This document shows positions 16,701 to 24,523 of a stretch of 64,000 nt of DNA, one piece after another (position 1 is the first letter of the stretch; each line of letters begins with the position of its first letter). The DNA comes from Geomobilibacter sp964432205 (GTDB lineage: Bacteria; Desulfobacterota; Desulfuromonadia; Geobacterales; DSM-12255). Below the pieces are notes generated by a model. It searched no databases and was not told the DNA's origin. It saw only the letters and a program-made list of their open reading frames with translations. The DNA lies in assembly GCA_964432205.1 (NCBI GenBank), contig CAYSMK010000013.1, forward strand, positions 62,001 through 126,000, read 5' to 3'. The position numbers and the translations under genes were made by a program.

Positions 16701-18910
16701 AGCTTGTATTCCACCAGAAGCGAGTTGTTGGCATTGGGATCGCCGGTGTATGGCGCGGTCACGCCGATGGAGGAGGTGCCGGCGGTTGCGCTCGCTGTTC
16801 CGGCAACGGTTCTGTTGTCCGGCAGGGTGATGGTGACGGTGGCGCTTCTGCTGGCCGAGACATTGCCGGCGGCATCCTTGGCCCAGGCGTAGGCGGTCCT
16901 GGTCCCCTCGCCACTGAAGGTGAACGACGCCAGCGTGGTTTCCGTCCACCCCGCGGCCCCGGCGGCGGGCGCTGTGGCGCTTTCGGTGATCAGGTAGCCG
17001 GTGACGCCCACGTTGTCCGAGGCGGTGAGGGTGCTGACCGGCACGGTCAGGGAGGTTGCCGTTCCCGGCATGGTGAAGCTGTTAACCGTCGGCGCGGTGG
17101 TGTCGGGCAGGGTGATGGTGACGTCAGCGCTGAGCATGTTTGAGATGTTGCCTGCTGCATCCTTTACCCACGCGTAGGCCGTGCGCAGCCCCTGGGCGGC
17201 AAAGGAGTAGCTGCTCGGCTGGCTTGCCAGCCAGCCAGCATCGCTCGCCAACGGTGCCGTACTGTTCTCCTTGACCAGCCACCCGGTTATCCCCACGTTA
17301 TCCGTGGCAGTGAATGCAGTGATGGTCACAGTGAGCGAGGTGGCGGTCGTCGGCATGGCGAAGACAGTCAGGGAAGGGGCTGCGGCGTCGTTGATGGTGA
17401 CAGTGACTGCGGCACTTGTCGAGACATTGCCCGCGGCGTCCTTGGTCCATGCATAGGCGTTCCGGTTTCCATACCTGCTGAAGCTGAACATGGCCGGGGC
17501 CGTGGCTGTCCAACCGGCCGCAGCGATTGAAGGTGGCGTCGCACTTTCGGTAATTATGTAACCTGCCACACCGACGTTGTCCGTTGCCGTGAAGGCGGTG
17601 ACCAGCACATTGATCGGCGAGGTCACCGGTGTGGTCATGGCGAACGAGGTGATTGTCGGCGCTGTTGCGTCGTTGATGGTGACGGTTGCGCTGCGGCTGG
17701 CCGAAACGTTGCCGGCCGCATCCCTGGCCCAGGCATAGGCGGTCCGGGTACCATAGCCGCTGAAGGTAAACGACGCAGGTGCCGTCGCCGTCCATCCGCC
17801 CCCTCCTGGTGCCGGAGCGGTAGCGTTTTCGGTGATCAGGTAGCCGGTTACTCCGACGTTGTCCGAGCCGGTGAAGGTGCTGACCGGCACGGTCAGCGAG
17901 GTCGCCGTTGACGGCATGGTGAAGGCACTGACTGTCGGCGCGGTGGTGTCGGGCGGGGTGATGGTGACGGTTGCGCTTCTGCTGGCCGAGACGTTGCCGG
18001 CGGCATCCTTGGCCCAGGCGTAGGCGGTCCTGGTCCCCTCGCCAATGAAGGTGAACGATGCCGGCGGGGTTGCCGTCCACCCGGCAGCCCCGGCTGTCGG
18101 CGCCGTGGCGCTTTCGGTGATCAGGTAGCCGGTCACGCCCACCGCGTCTGTCGCGGTGAAGGAACTGACCGGCACGGTCAGCGAAGTCGCCGTTGACGGC
18201 ATGGTGAAGGCATTGACAGTCGGCGCAGTGGTGTCGCCGGCTGTTTCATCGACACTGATCTGGCCGCTCTGGTCTCCGCTGGCGTTGGAATCTGCAAGAT
18301 AGATCCGGAGATAATCAGAGGTATCCGATTGGATAGTGACCTTGACGGCCAGGAATGACCCGGCGGGAGCCGTTCCCTGAATGCTGCTCATGTTTGGCTG
18401 GTATAGAGCCCTGGTGCCGTTGTTGACGGTAACGTCGACGGAACCGAAGGCGGTAAAGATTGCGCCTGATACATAGCCGAGCGAGAACCGCACGACTTTA
18501 TTGTTAGCAGAACCGCCGTCGCGCAGATACCAGCGGTTGCCCGTAGACTGTCCTTTGACGAGTGTCGGCGAACTATAAGCGGTCGGCTTTATCATGAGGA
18601 GCATATCCGCCGGGACGCTGGAAGCGGTCCTTTGTATCCGGTCATCACACGGAAACGCGGCGGTTGTCATCGTTGTCACCCTCAATGACGAGAGGGAAGG
18701 CTCGTTGCCGCACGCCTCTGTCCAGTTCGTGGTGAACCCGCCGTATGACTGACCGCTACTGATCTGCCATCGGTAGGCCGTAACGAGTGATTGGGCGGAC
18801 TGTGGTTTTAAGAACCCTTGAAACATGAATACACTGGCAACAAGTGTCAGGATCAGCACTAAATATGGTCTGGGAACTGATAGTATGGTACGCAGAACGG
18901 TCTTTGCCAT
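13793..18910 (-). CDS. Giant multihaem c-type cytochrome with Ig-like and FN3-like repeats
   Basis: This 1705-residue exported protein starts at 18910, where GAGG lies five bases upstream and a signal sequence (residues about 1-38) begins. Residues about 40-225 form an N-terminal domain of unknown type. Five Ig-like repeats of about 94 residues follow (about 226-698; shared core GVTGYLITESATAP...RTAYAWAKDAAGNVS). Two FN3-like repeats (about 700-900) come next. The haem region (about 915-1705) has, by eye, 15 CxxCH, one CxxxCH and four CxxxxCH motifs, the mixed spacing known from Geobacter cytochromes. The protein probably carries electrons at the outer surface, with the repeats acting as a stalk or adhesion module (inference). 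It is unusually long for the group. Confidence 0.9.
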   Translation of the reverse strand: MAKTVLRTILSVPRPYLVLILTLVASVFMFQGFLKPQSAQSLVTAYRWQISSGQSYGGFTTNWTEACGNEPSLSSLRVTTMTTAAFPCDDRIQRTASSVPADMLLMIKPTAYSSPTLVKGQSTGNRWYLRDGGSANNKVVRFSLGYVSGAIFTAFGSVDVTVNNGTRALYQPNMSSIQGTAPAGSFLAVKVTIQSDTSDYLRIYLADSNASGDQSGQISVDETAGDTTAPTVNAFTMPSTATSLTVPVSSFTATDAVGVTGYLITESATAPTAGAAGWTATPPASFTFIGEGTRTAYAWAKDAAGNVSASRSATVTITPPDTTAPTVSAFTMPSTATSLTVPVSTFTGSDNVGVTGYLITENATAPAPGGGGWTATAPASFTFSGYGTRTAYAWARDAAGNVSASRSATVTINDATAPTITSFAMTTPVTSPINVLVTAFTATDNVGVAGYIITESATPPSIAAAGWTATAPAMFSFSRYGNRNAYAWTKDAAGNVSTSAAVTVTINDAAAPSLTVFAMPTTATSLTVTITAFTATDNVGITGWLVKENSTAPLASDAGWLASQPSSYSFAAQGLRTAYAWVKDAAGNISNMLSADVTITLPDTTAPTVNSFTMPGTATSLTVPVSTLTASDNVGVTGYLITESATAPAAGAAGWTETTLASFTFSGEGTRTAYAWAKDAAGNVSASRSATVTITLPDNRTVAGTASATAGTSSIGVTAPYTGDPNANNSLLVEYKLASAGTYTTWQTISHAASPYTTTITGLQASTSYTVRVTYQDSDGIVGTAQQEMNVATPSAAVTGTTAGTVSGVASSTSSITLTAPYSNDDNGSNTLLVEYKLTTAGTYTTWQTLPHAASPYTATITGLQANSAYNVRTTYQDSDGVTGNPVQVVGVTTPLIDTPLMHSGPNLQSKYGSWGADRDCSWCHNDVTNNIKMVLETIETPIGSRPVVFSRITASQMTTPGTFGNDQRLAANQSQNVCEVCHHQTKFHQYSAVKLAVTSHYNNRDCTLCHTHRSGFRYDGAGGCTACHGNPPLTTAELATGAITFSGQPGSHQAHSQRGMECLACHANSNGGGAMTSGDDRLQIGFNVTSTTVPGFKGSVATGSFSGNGNYPSWETAAGTSLTLAPDTVTCSIYCHGGWSGSNGQISTPSWVGANQTSSCNACHGDAASPPATGSHTRHVASQGFSCSDCHGPQPADTTHVNGQVIWQMPGSGLYKGFNRYSSLSQPLGGSYGSCSNIYCHSDVQGSGGNGSPAVYGSAIWGNAGSVAGCAACHQDMQTTGTASHVKHTARYACATCHNGAGSGSTRHADSYIDVSFSGSGSGTSYSQPRTPAGSDGYGSCSNIACHNNNSAQWGSTLTCVGCHPLAALQASGAHGRHVTATPSFYNFTASRSTSVAYDFGCSNCHPQDSAKHANGTLDVTINSINTGSGGAVGYLRSRNGATTDGLAAGNGPSGVFGTSGANVRCSASYCHSNGYAANLKFMVSPDWYGPAYTGDKCAMCHGNSPNASDPVNQPGSPAHYSRNFLGFSNVSGGHVTGIHTNNIFTGTVGLANVGNTPTSSHGNGGTATTINCNMCHYATVTTYANDRNKACVACHGTVPQNPADLIADKRIHVSGRVDVAFNPIRVRSKAQLREQSYDQTLWSRQVGYKQSGSHDIAFKSFSTVTQWDGANKTCSNIACHNGKTVKWGDTGGATSCHSCHDRL
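16815..18235. repeat. Five tandem repeats coding Ig-like domains
   Basis: About 1.4 kb inside the cytochrome gene consists of five tandem units of roughly 282-285 bp. Units 1, 2 and 5 are very similar to each other at the DNA level; units 3 and 4 are more diverged. Each codes for one Ig-like domain ending in VTI plus a short linker (PPDTT, NDAT, LPDTT). Recombination between units could change their number. Confidence 0.8.
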
Positions 18911-19036
18911 GATAACCTCGAGAATTGGGTAAATGCATAGATCCCTGAACGCTGAAACGTCTGGGTGTAACGTCCACGCATGCCGGATACGGGCAGGCCA
19001 GACAGAAAAATGGCTCACCAATTATCCAGCGTGGCA

Positions 19037-19365
19037 CCGGACGACTGTCAGTGCAGGCGGTTAAACCTGCTTATGCAGAGACACAATGTGCGGGAGGTGC
19101 TCGGGAGGAGTTTGGAACGACAAAGGGCTGCGGAGTGGAAACAGTTTCAGTGCTGCGAACATGCGGCAGTGGTGAGAGGGCGATGGTGAAGGAAGGCTGT
19201 ATTGCCGTAAGGGCGAAAAGGTCCTGTTGCTGGAAATTTTCCTTGCACTTCTTGATCTGGTTCTGGATTACCGCACGCGGGCGGGGCTTTGGCGTGGACG
19301 ATGTGAATCCCGTCAGATTCGGCAGCTTAAGGCCGAGCGAGATCAGGCCGGCCATGAGCGGGACG
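19037..19365. repeat. Duplicated cassette, copy 1 (with small protein C)
   Basis: This segment of about 330 bp is closely matched by 46660-46988 in the same orientation. One 53-base stretch over the KKCKENF coding region differs at only two positions. The match continues about 35 bp past the stop codon through a small GCAGG...CCTGC hairpin, so non-coding DNA was copied too. It ends abruptly near the start of the membrane helix codons, at GAGCGGGACG on the plus strand. Confidence 0.8.
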
Positions 19366-19409
19366 ATCAAGAGAGAGACCCACACTCTTTTGGAAGAACT
19401 AATCGTCAT
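19071..19409 (-). CDS. Small RAPP-ending membrane-anchored protein, member C
   Basis: This 112-residue protein has an N-terminal helix (about residues 9-26), then GLKLPNLTGF, the basic segment PKPRPRAVIQNQIKKCKENF (about 40-59), a Ser/Pro/Val-rich tail and the ending SSRAPPAHCVSA. It is the best preserved member of the family. The start has AAGG ten bases upstream. The inverted repeat GTTTG-N6-CAAAC at 19475-19490, about 66 bp before the start, is a possible operator. The gene lies 160 bp upstream of the giant cytochrome gene on the same strand, so the two could be co-transcribed. A truncated copy of this gene is E (46709-46978). Function is unknown. Confidence 0.6.
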   Translation of the reverse strand: MTISSSKRVWVSLLIVPLMAGLISLGLKLPNLTGFTSSTPKPRPRAVIQNQIKKCKENFQQQDLFALTAIQPSFTIALSPLPHVRSTETVSTPQPFVVPNSSRAPPAHCVSA

Positions 19410-19801
19410 GAAATGCCTTGAATCGGGATTGACACGGTACGTTGCCTTTGCTGATTAGTACCTGATAGCAAATTGTTTGTACTAGCAAACTATGCAAATT
19501 CTGCACCAATACAAAACGATTCTAATGTTTACAATATGTCAAAGTGCAACATGTTAAATTGGCAGGGCTTTTGTCGTAGGTGTTCGGCTGGGAGGTAGGG
19601 CGGTAGTCCGGGGTTACCTGTCACATTCCTCTTTTCGCGTACCCGACTTCGCCGGATAACGGAATCGGCTGGTAGTTTGCCCGCAGTGAAAAAGTGGGGC
19701 GAGACTAGCGCCGGTGGTGGGTCGATGTTTGACGTCGCTTCCCAATGAACATGATCGCAAGAAGGGGATTTTGCACAGTCACCTTTAGAATGGATGAAAA
19801 T
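19410..19801. other. Intergenic region upstream of small protein C
   Basis: No gene was seen in this gap of about 390 bp. Its left part (19440-19560) is AT-rich and carries the inverted repeat GTTTG-TACTAG-CAAAC at 19475-19490. The right part is GC-rich, follows the end of the minus-strand CBS/DUF294 gene, and shows no clear terminator. Confidence 0.45.
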
Positions 19802-21247
19802 TCATCTCCAGATCATCTGTCCCAGCAGGAACCGTCGCTGAAGCAGTCGCTTAAAGGAGCGGACCTCCTCCAGAGCCAGTTTCAGCCCTCCCGTTTCCAT
19901 CCGGTTGAGCCGGTCCAGGGAGATGGTGTTGTTCGGCGTTTTCCCTTCACGAAGTGATTCCACCTGAAAACGGAGCCGCAGTAATATGAGCTGATCAAAG
20001 GCAGCCCGCAGATTGTCTGCTTCAACCCGGTTTAATGTCCCGGCCTCAACCAGACGTGCAATGCGCTCCAGCGTGCCGCCATCCAGAATCTTAGATTCCA
20101 GAGCCAGGACCTTTATCCCCTCGGTAATGGTAAAAATACCGCCCCTCTTTATGTCCAGCAGCTCCTGATGCCCGTCCCCCGTTTCTGTCTTAATCCGGCC
20201 CGTCCAGTCGAGCGGTATGCGGATGCGATGAACATTGGCAGCCATTTTCATCAGAAAGAGTTCGTTGCGCCCCAGGTGGCTCGCGATGTGTTGTTTAACC
20301 TCCAGTTCAAAGGCGGGATCGCCGTACAGGGTACGCATGTCGCAGAACATGGCCACGTTGATGATGTTTTCCAGCGAGGCGACTGAGAACCACTGGTCCA
20401 CCTCCCGGCGCCAGCCGTCACTGCTTCTGCGCCAGGATTCGTTGGACGCCATGGTGGCGCCGGGACAGTAGGGAATGCCGATGGCGACGAAAGCATCGAT
20501 AACGTCGCGACAGAATGCAGCGAGTTGCGCGACTTCGGCAACTGTCAGGCCGTCAGCATGGATCAGGGCGGTATCCTGGTCCGTTGTCAGGGTCTGCTCC
20601 CCGCGGCCTTGACTCCCCAGCACGACAAAGGCAAAACAATCGCTCAGGTCTGCATAGCGGCCGGCTCGCACAACCTGTATCAGGCGGAGCAGAATCCGGT
20701 CATTGAGACGGGCGATCAGCCGGATCAACTCCTGAATATTCACCCCTGTTGCGAGCAGGTGCGCCACCAGATCCTGAACACGGTGATGAAGCATGCGCAG
20801 CTCATCAATCGTGGCAGCCTCTTCAATTTCCCGTATCAGATGCTGCGGTGACTGTTCCCGGAGACGGCAGATGTCGGATTCGGTGATGATCCCGGCCAGG
20901 TGGCCGGCTTCATCAAGGACGATCAGGCGGTGAATCCTGTGCCGGGTCATCCGGAGCACTGCATCACGGATACGTTCGTCCCTGCGGATGGTTATCAGAG
21001 GGGCATTCATGACCGAACGGACATGCACTTCATGCGGATCAATATCCTGCGCCACAAGCTTGTTGCGCAGGTCACGGTCGGTCATGATACCTATCGGGAT
21101 GTCCTGTTCACAGACCACCAGGCTGGAGATGTTCTGGTCACGCATACGCCGTGCGGCGTCAACCACGAGGTCGTCGGGACCGCAGGAGAACACGTGAGGA
21201 CGGTAACACTGACCCACGGTCAGAAACAGGACATTCGAATCGTTCAT
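19802..21247 (-). CDS. CBS-pair / DUF294 nucleotidyltransferase-like protein (copy 2)
   Basis: This 481-residue protein has the same order as the copy at 5729-7180: two CBS domains (about residues 15-72 and 82-140), a DUF294 domain with GSQGRGEQ...DQD (about 212-226), and the DUF294 C-terminal domain. The metal-binding aspartates are kept. It lies downstream of nhaD copy 2 on the same strand but beyond a good terminator, so it is probably transcribed on its own. The CBS pair suggests control by adenine nucleotides; the output of the nucleotidyltransferase-like domain is unknown. Confidence 0.88.
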   Translation of the reverse strand: MNDSNVLFLTVGQCYRPHVFSCGPDDLVVDAARRMRDQNISSLVVCEQDIPIGIMTDRDLRNKLVAQDIDPHEVHVRSVMNAPLITIRRDERIRDAVLRMTRHRIHRLIVLDEAGHLAGIITESDICRLREQSPQHLIREIEEAATIDELRMLHHRVQDLVAHLLATGVNIQELIRLIARLNDRILLRLIQVVRAGRYADLSDCFAFVVLGSQGRGEQTLTTDQDTALIHADGLTVAEVAQLAAFCRDVIDAFVAIGIPYCPGATMASNESWRRSSDGWRREVDQWFSVASLENIINVAMFCDMRTLYGDPAFELEVKQHIASHLGRNELFLMKMAANVHRIRIPLDWTGRIKTETGDGHQELLDIKRGGIFTITEGIKVLALESKILDGGTLERIARLVEAGTLNRVEADNLRAAFDQLILLRLRFQVESLREGKTPNNTISLDRLNRMETGGLKLALEEVRSFKRLLQRRFLLGQMIWR

Positions 21248-21333
21248 GGTCAGGTTCCGTTATCTCCGGAAACCCCTGCGCTCTCATACCGGGAGAGGGC
21301 TCGGGGGCATTCCGTCGGAGGCGGTTACACGAT

Positions 21334-21363
21334 CAAAAAATAACGGGAAGTTTCCTCCCCGTT
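21334..21363 (-). terminator. Intrinsic terminator of nhaD copy 2
   Basis: On the minus strand, AACGGGGAG and CTTCCCGTT form a 9-bp stem (one G-U pair) closed by a GAAA tetraloop, followed by ATTTTTTG. It begins about 50 bp after the nhaD stop codon and separates it from the CBS/DUF294 gene. Confidence 0.85.
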
Positions 21364-21412
21364 CACTACATGGTATCAGCCCGCAGGTGGTTTTCAATAC
21401 GCCTCTGCCTGG

Positions 21413-22816
21413 TCAGGGGTGGAAATAGCGGGCATTCAGGATCAGGTGCGCGGCTATGCTTGCTGCGTAGCCGAGCGCGATTGCCCAGCTCCATCTGAGA
21501 TGGGCGCCAAAGGTGTAGATGCCGCGGGCCGAACCCATCAGCGCCACCCCCGCGGCCGAGCCGATGGAAAGCAGGCTGCCTCCGACACCGGCGGTCAGCG
21601 TCACCAGCAACCACTGGCCGTGTGACATTTGCGGGTCCATGGTCAGAACGGCGAACATGACCGGGATGTTGTCAATGATGGCCGAAAGAACACCTACCAG
21701 CACATTCGCCGCAGTGTGTCCCAGCCCGTCGTACATGAACTTGGACCCGCCTGCCAGGTAGCCGAACTGCCCCAGGCCGCCGACGCAGAGGATTACTCCG
21801 TAGAAGAACAAAAGGGTGTCCCATTCGGCCCTGGCGATCTTGCGGAAGAGATCGAATTGTGCATGGTAGTGACCGGTCACATCCAGTGGGTTGTCACCGT
21901 TCAGCATACGCCCTTCAGCCTTCTTCAGGTAGTAGGAGAAGAACGAGAGATATCCCAGCCCCAGCATCATCCCCACTGCCGGCGGCAGATGCAGGAAATT
22001 GTGGAACGAGACCGCAGTCACGATGGTCAGCAGAAATAACACCATGATGCGTCTGGCCCCGAGTTTCATCAGCACCGTTTCATTGCTCACCTCGGGTTTT
22101 TCCTTCGGCACCGCCAAGCTCATGAAGATTGCCGGAATGAGCCAATTGACGACCGATGGTACGAAGATGGCAAAAAACTCGAAGAAACTCACCTTGCCTT
22201 TCTGCCAGACCATCAGCGTGGTGATGTCGCCAAAGGGTGAGAAGGCACCGCCGGCATTGGCAGCCACCACAATATTGATACAGGCCACCACCACGAATTT
22301 CGTATTAGTTCCCCCCACGGCCATGGCTACTGCTCCCATAAGCAGGGCGGTGGTCAGGTTGTCCGCAACGGGTGAGATGAAGAAGGCCAGTAATCCGGTC
22401 ATCCAGAATACTGTCCGCAGGGTGAACCCCTTGTTCACGAGCCAGGAACGGAGCGCCTGAAAAACGTTCCGCTCTTCGAGGGCGTTGATGTAGGTCATGG
22501 CCGCCAGCAGAAAGAGGAACAGTTCGGCGTATTCGGTCAGGTTGTGCATGATGGCTGCATGTGCATGGTCAGGCCTGCCCATGGCCTGGTACGACAGGGC
22601 CACCAGCACCCATATGATACCGGCCGCAACAATTACCGGCTTGCTCTTGCGCATGTGGAGCTGCTCTTCAAGGATCACAGCCCCATAGGCCACCGCAAAC
22701 AGCAGCAGGGCACCGATCCCCATGCCCGTGCGGGTCAGGTCGGCAATCTCTCCCGCGCCTGCGGCCCCTGCCGGTAGCGGAAGGAAAATCATAAGCAGAA
22801 TGTATAGGTAATGCAT
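21413..22816 (-). CDS. nhaD: NhaD-type Na+/H+ antiporter (copy 2)
   Basis: This 467-residue integral membrane protein has an N-terminal hydrophobic segment with an Ala/Gly-rich stretch, and the NhaD signatures SPVADNLTTALLMGAVAMAVGG (about residues 147-168) and AANAGGAFSPFGDITTLMVW (about 185-204). The family removes Na+ (and Li+) from the cytoplasm in exchange for protons. It lies 34 bp downstream of a YkgJ-type gene on the same strand, so the two probably form an operon, and a clear terminator follows. It is only moderately similar to the copy at 1-1004. Confidence 0.9.
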   Translation of the reverse strand: MHYLYILLMIFLPLPAGAAGAGEIADLTRTGMGIGALLLFAVAYGAVILEEQLHMRKSKPVIVAAGIIWVLVALSYQAMGRPDHAHAAIMHNLTEYAELFLFLLAAMTYINALEERNVFQALRSWLVNKGFTLRTVFWMTGLLAFFISPVADNLTTALLMGAVAMAVGGTNTKFVVVACINIVVAANAGGAFSPFGDITTLMVWQKGKVSFFEFFAIFVPSVVNWLIPAIFMSLAVPKEKPEVSNETVLMKLGARRIMVLFLLTIVTAVSFHNFLHLPPAVGMMLGLGYLSFFSYYLKKAEGRMLNGDNPLDVTGHYHAQFDLFRKIARAEWDTLLFFYGVILCVGGLGQFGYLAGGSKFMYDGLGHTAANVLVGVLSAIIDNIPVMFAVLTMDPQMSHGQWLLVTLTAGVGGSLLSIGSAAGVALMGSARGIYTFGAHLRWSWAIALGYAASIAAHLILNARYFHP

Positions 22817-22850
22817 GATGATTGAATCCTCTCAAGTGATTAATGGTTGA

Positions 22851-23204
22851 CTAAGGTGTCCGGACGCATCTACGTCCATGGGCAAGGGTCGGATAATCCC
22901 GGCAGATGGCGGGTTTGGTGTCGTTGATGCCGCACAACGCGGTACGGGTATCGACGCGAACGATGAACGGGCAGCGCTCTTCCGGCTTGCCGGTTTCGGG
23001 ATTGATCCAGATCCAGCCGAGAGGGTTGACGCGTGCCAGTAGATCGTTACGCCCCTGTCGTCGCCAGCGTTCGATATCGTGCCGGGACGCCCGCAGATGA
23101 CCGCCAAAGGCTTCGCAGCAGCAGCCGCAGCAGGCGCAGTTGTTTATCCGATCAGCGCCGCAAGACAAGACGATGCGCAGACACTTCTTGAGTGTCCGGA
23201 ACAT
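22851..23204 (-). CDS. YkgJ-type cysteine-cluster protein
   Basis: This 117-residue protein has the pattern of the YkgJ/CxxCxxCC family of putative Zn- or Fe-binding proteins. NCACCGCCCEAFGG lies near residues 22-35, CPFIV near 78, LCGI...KPAICRDYP near 90-105, and a final Cys close to the C-terminus. GGGAGGGACC precedes the ATG. It lies directly upstream of nhaD copy 2. A chaperone or metal-handling role is usual to suggest for the family, but it is not proven. Confidence 0.8.
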   Translation of the reverse strand: MFRTLKKCLRIVLSCGADRINNCACCGCCCEAFGGHLRASRHDIERWRRQGRNDLLARVNPLGWIWINPETGKPEERCPFIVRVDTRTALCGINDTKPAICRDYPTLAHGRRCVRTP

Positions 23205-23277
23205 GGTCCCTCCCTGGAGCGAGGTGAACTCGTCTTACGAAACGATGTCTATGTTGGAGAGGATGAGGAGCAGCGGG

Positions 23278-23613
23278 TCAGGCAGGTGGCGCCCTGCTGG
23301 GAGATGAAAAGAAATTCGGATTTGATGAAGGGAAGATGGGCTCGGGCAGAAGGGTGGGGAGCAGGGGAGCCGCTGAAGTTTGAACCTCTTTTGAAACGAC
23401 ACTTCTGCGGACGGCAACCGCAAGCCGCCTGCCTTCCATGACCGATACGTGCGTTTCGCAATCTGGCTGGAAGTTCGGAATCTTATCCGTGGAAAAGGTG
23501 ATCGGAGAAAGCAGCAGCAGAACAACGATCAGGGCCTGCGACAGGACTCTGCGTGGAGAAGTTCGTACTACTGCTGCAAAAGCATCTGCTGTCGGACGGA
23601 TAAATGCCAACAT
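23278..23613 (-). CDS. Small RAPP-ending membrane-anchored protein, member D
   Basis: This 111-residue protein starts at ATG 23613, with AAGGA eight bases upstream; an in-frame ATG at 23664 is less likely. A basic N-terminus (to about residue 25) precedes a hydrophobic helix (about 26-41). Then come IPNFQPDC (about 48-55), a segment rich in Arg and Val, a Pro/Ser/Phe-rich tail and the terminus SPSRAPPA. The IPNFQPDC element mirrors CPDFKPDC in member A, so A and D form one subgroup of the family. It lies between otsB and a YkgJ-type gene, all on the minus strand. Function is unknown. Confidence 0.55.
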   Translation of the reverse strand: MLAFIRPTADAFAAVVRTSPRRVLSQALIVVLLLLSPITFSTDKIPNFQPDCETHVSVMEGRRLAVAVRRSVVSKEVQTSAAPLLPTLLPEPIFPSSNPNFFSSPSRAPPA

Positions 23614-23682
23614 CTTGAAAATCCTTATGATTAGCTGTTGGTATTTTGCCGGCAATGTATGCATTTTTTGACCACTTGTCCA

Positions 23683-23708
23683 GTCGATTCGTGTAGTCGA
23701 TTTGTGTA
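23683..23708 (-). promoter_or_regulatory. Tandem 13-bp direct repeat upstream of small protein D
   Basis: GTCGATTCGTGTA is followed at once by GTCGATTTGTGTA, differing at one base, 70-95 bp before the start of protein D. Two adjacent copies about one helical turn apart suggest a regulator-binding site. The TTTGTGTA core also occurs upstream of protein B (8029-8036). Confidence 0.35.
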
Positions 23709-23719
23709 CGTAACCCTCG

Positions 23720-24523
23720 TTAAAGCCGGGGACCTTGGGGTTGTTGGTCTCTCAATGGAGCATCATGCAATTCCAGTATCCCGATCATTGAGTTGAGAAG
23801 TCCGAGGATCTCCGACTGTTTGCTCAGGTAATACGAGGCAGCCGTCTTATCGCCCTCCCCGATATGAACGCCGAACAGATCAATACGTTTCAGTTGAAAG
23901 ATTTCTTCGTCGGTAACATCATCGCCGAAATATATCGCCCGCTTCAACCCGAACAGATCCATGGCGGAGATAAGCGCTTCCCCTTTGGTGAATGCCTCCA
24001 TCGGGACCAGATTTACGACATATTTGCCCCCAATCCTTTTGGGACCGGGTTCGAGTTTGTCGATAGCGGCATCTATTCTCGCAAGTGCACGTTCCGGGTC
24101 CTCTGCCTTGCGATAATGGAGTGATAACGATTCGCCCTTGAATTCGATTTCCACACCTTGTTCATACATGAGCATGTCATGCAGCTGGGTTCGCCATTTC
24201 AGGCACCAGTTGATGAACTGCCAGTTCCGGGCGCTTTCGTGGGGGGGCCATTCTGCGCCATGATTGCCGACGAGCAGGTGAGGCTCGAACCCGAGAATAC
24301 CCATGGCATCTTTCCTCGACCTCCCGGTGATCACTGCCACCTTTGCCACGTTCGCCAGCCGCTTCATGGTCACCTGTACCGGTTCCGACACCTGTGCCGC
24401 GGAATACTCATCGACAATCGGTGCCAGGGTACCGTCCAGGTCGAAGGCGAACAGGGTGTCGGGTGCCACATAGCGTGCCAGAGCGGCAAGACCTTCTGCA
24501 TTGAATAGATACGTTGGAGTCAT
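23720..24523 (-). CDS. otsB: Trehalose-6-phosphate phosphatase OtsB
   Basis: This 267-residue HAD-superfamily phosphatase has FAFDLDGTLAPI (about residues 25-36; the first Asp is the nucleophile), VITGRSRKD (about 64-72), VGNHGAEW, and GDDVTDEE (about 199-206) with the metal-binding aspartates. It converts trehalose-6-phosphate to trehalose in the cytoplasm. The start codon overlaps the otsA stop by four bases (ATGA), so translation of the two is coupled. Length is normal for OtsB. The order otsA then otsB is typical. Confidence 0.95.
   Translation of the reverse strand: MTPTYLFNAEGLAALARYVAPDTLFAFDLDGTLAPIVDEYSAAQVSEPVQVTMKRLANVAKVAVITGRSRKDAMGILGFEPHLLVGNHGAEWPPHESARNWQFINWCLKWRTQLHDMLMYEQGVEIEFKGESLSLHYRKAEDPERALARIDAAIDKLEPGPKRIGGKYVVNLVPMEAFTKGEALISAMDLFGLKRAIYFGDDVTDEEIFQLKRIDLFGVHIGEGDKTAASYYLSKQSEILGLLNSMIGILELHDAPLRDQQPQGPRL

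Noticed and set aside
19037..19110. Cyclic-di-GMP (GEMM) riboswitch near the duplicated cassette
   Set aside because: The ...AAACC... element looked suggestive, but the conserved GEMM core with the GACGCAAAGCC-type segment is not present on either strand, and the position is 3' of a gene.
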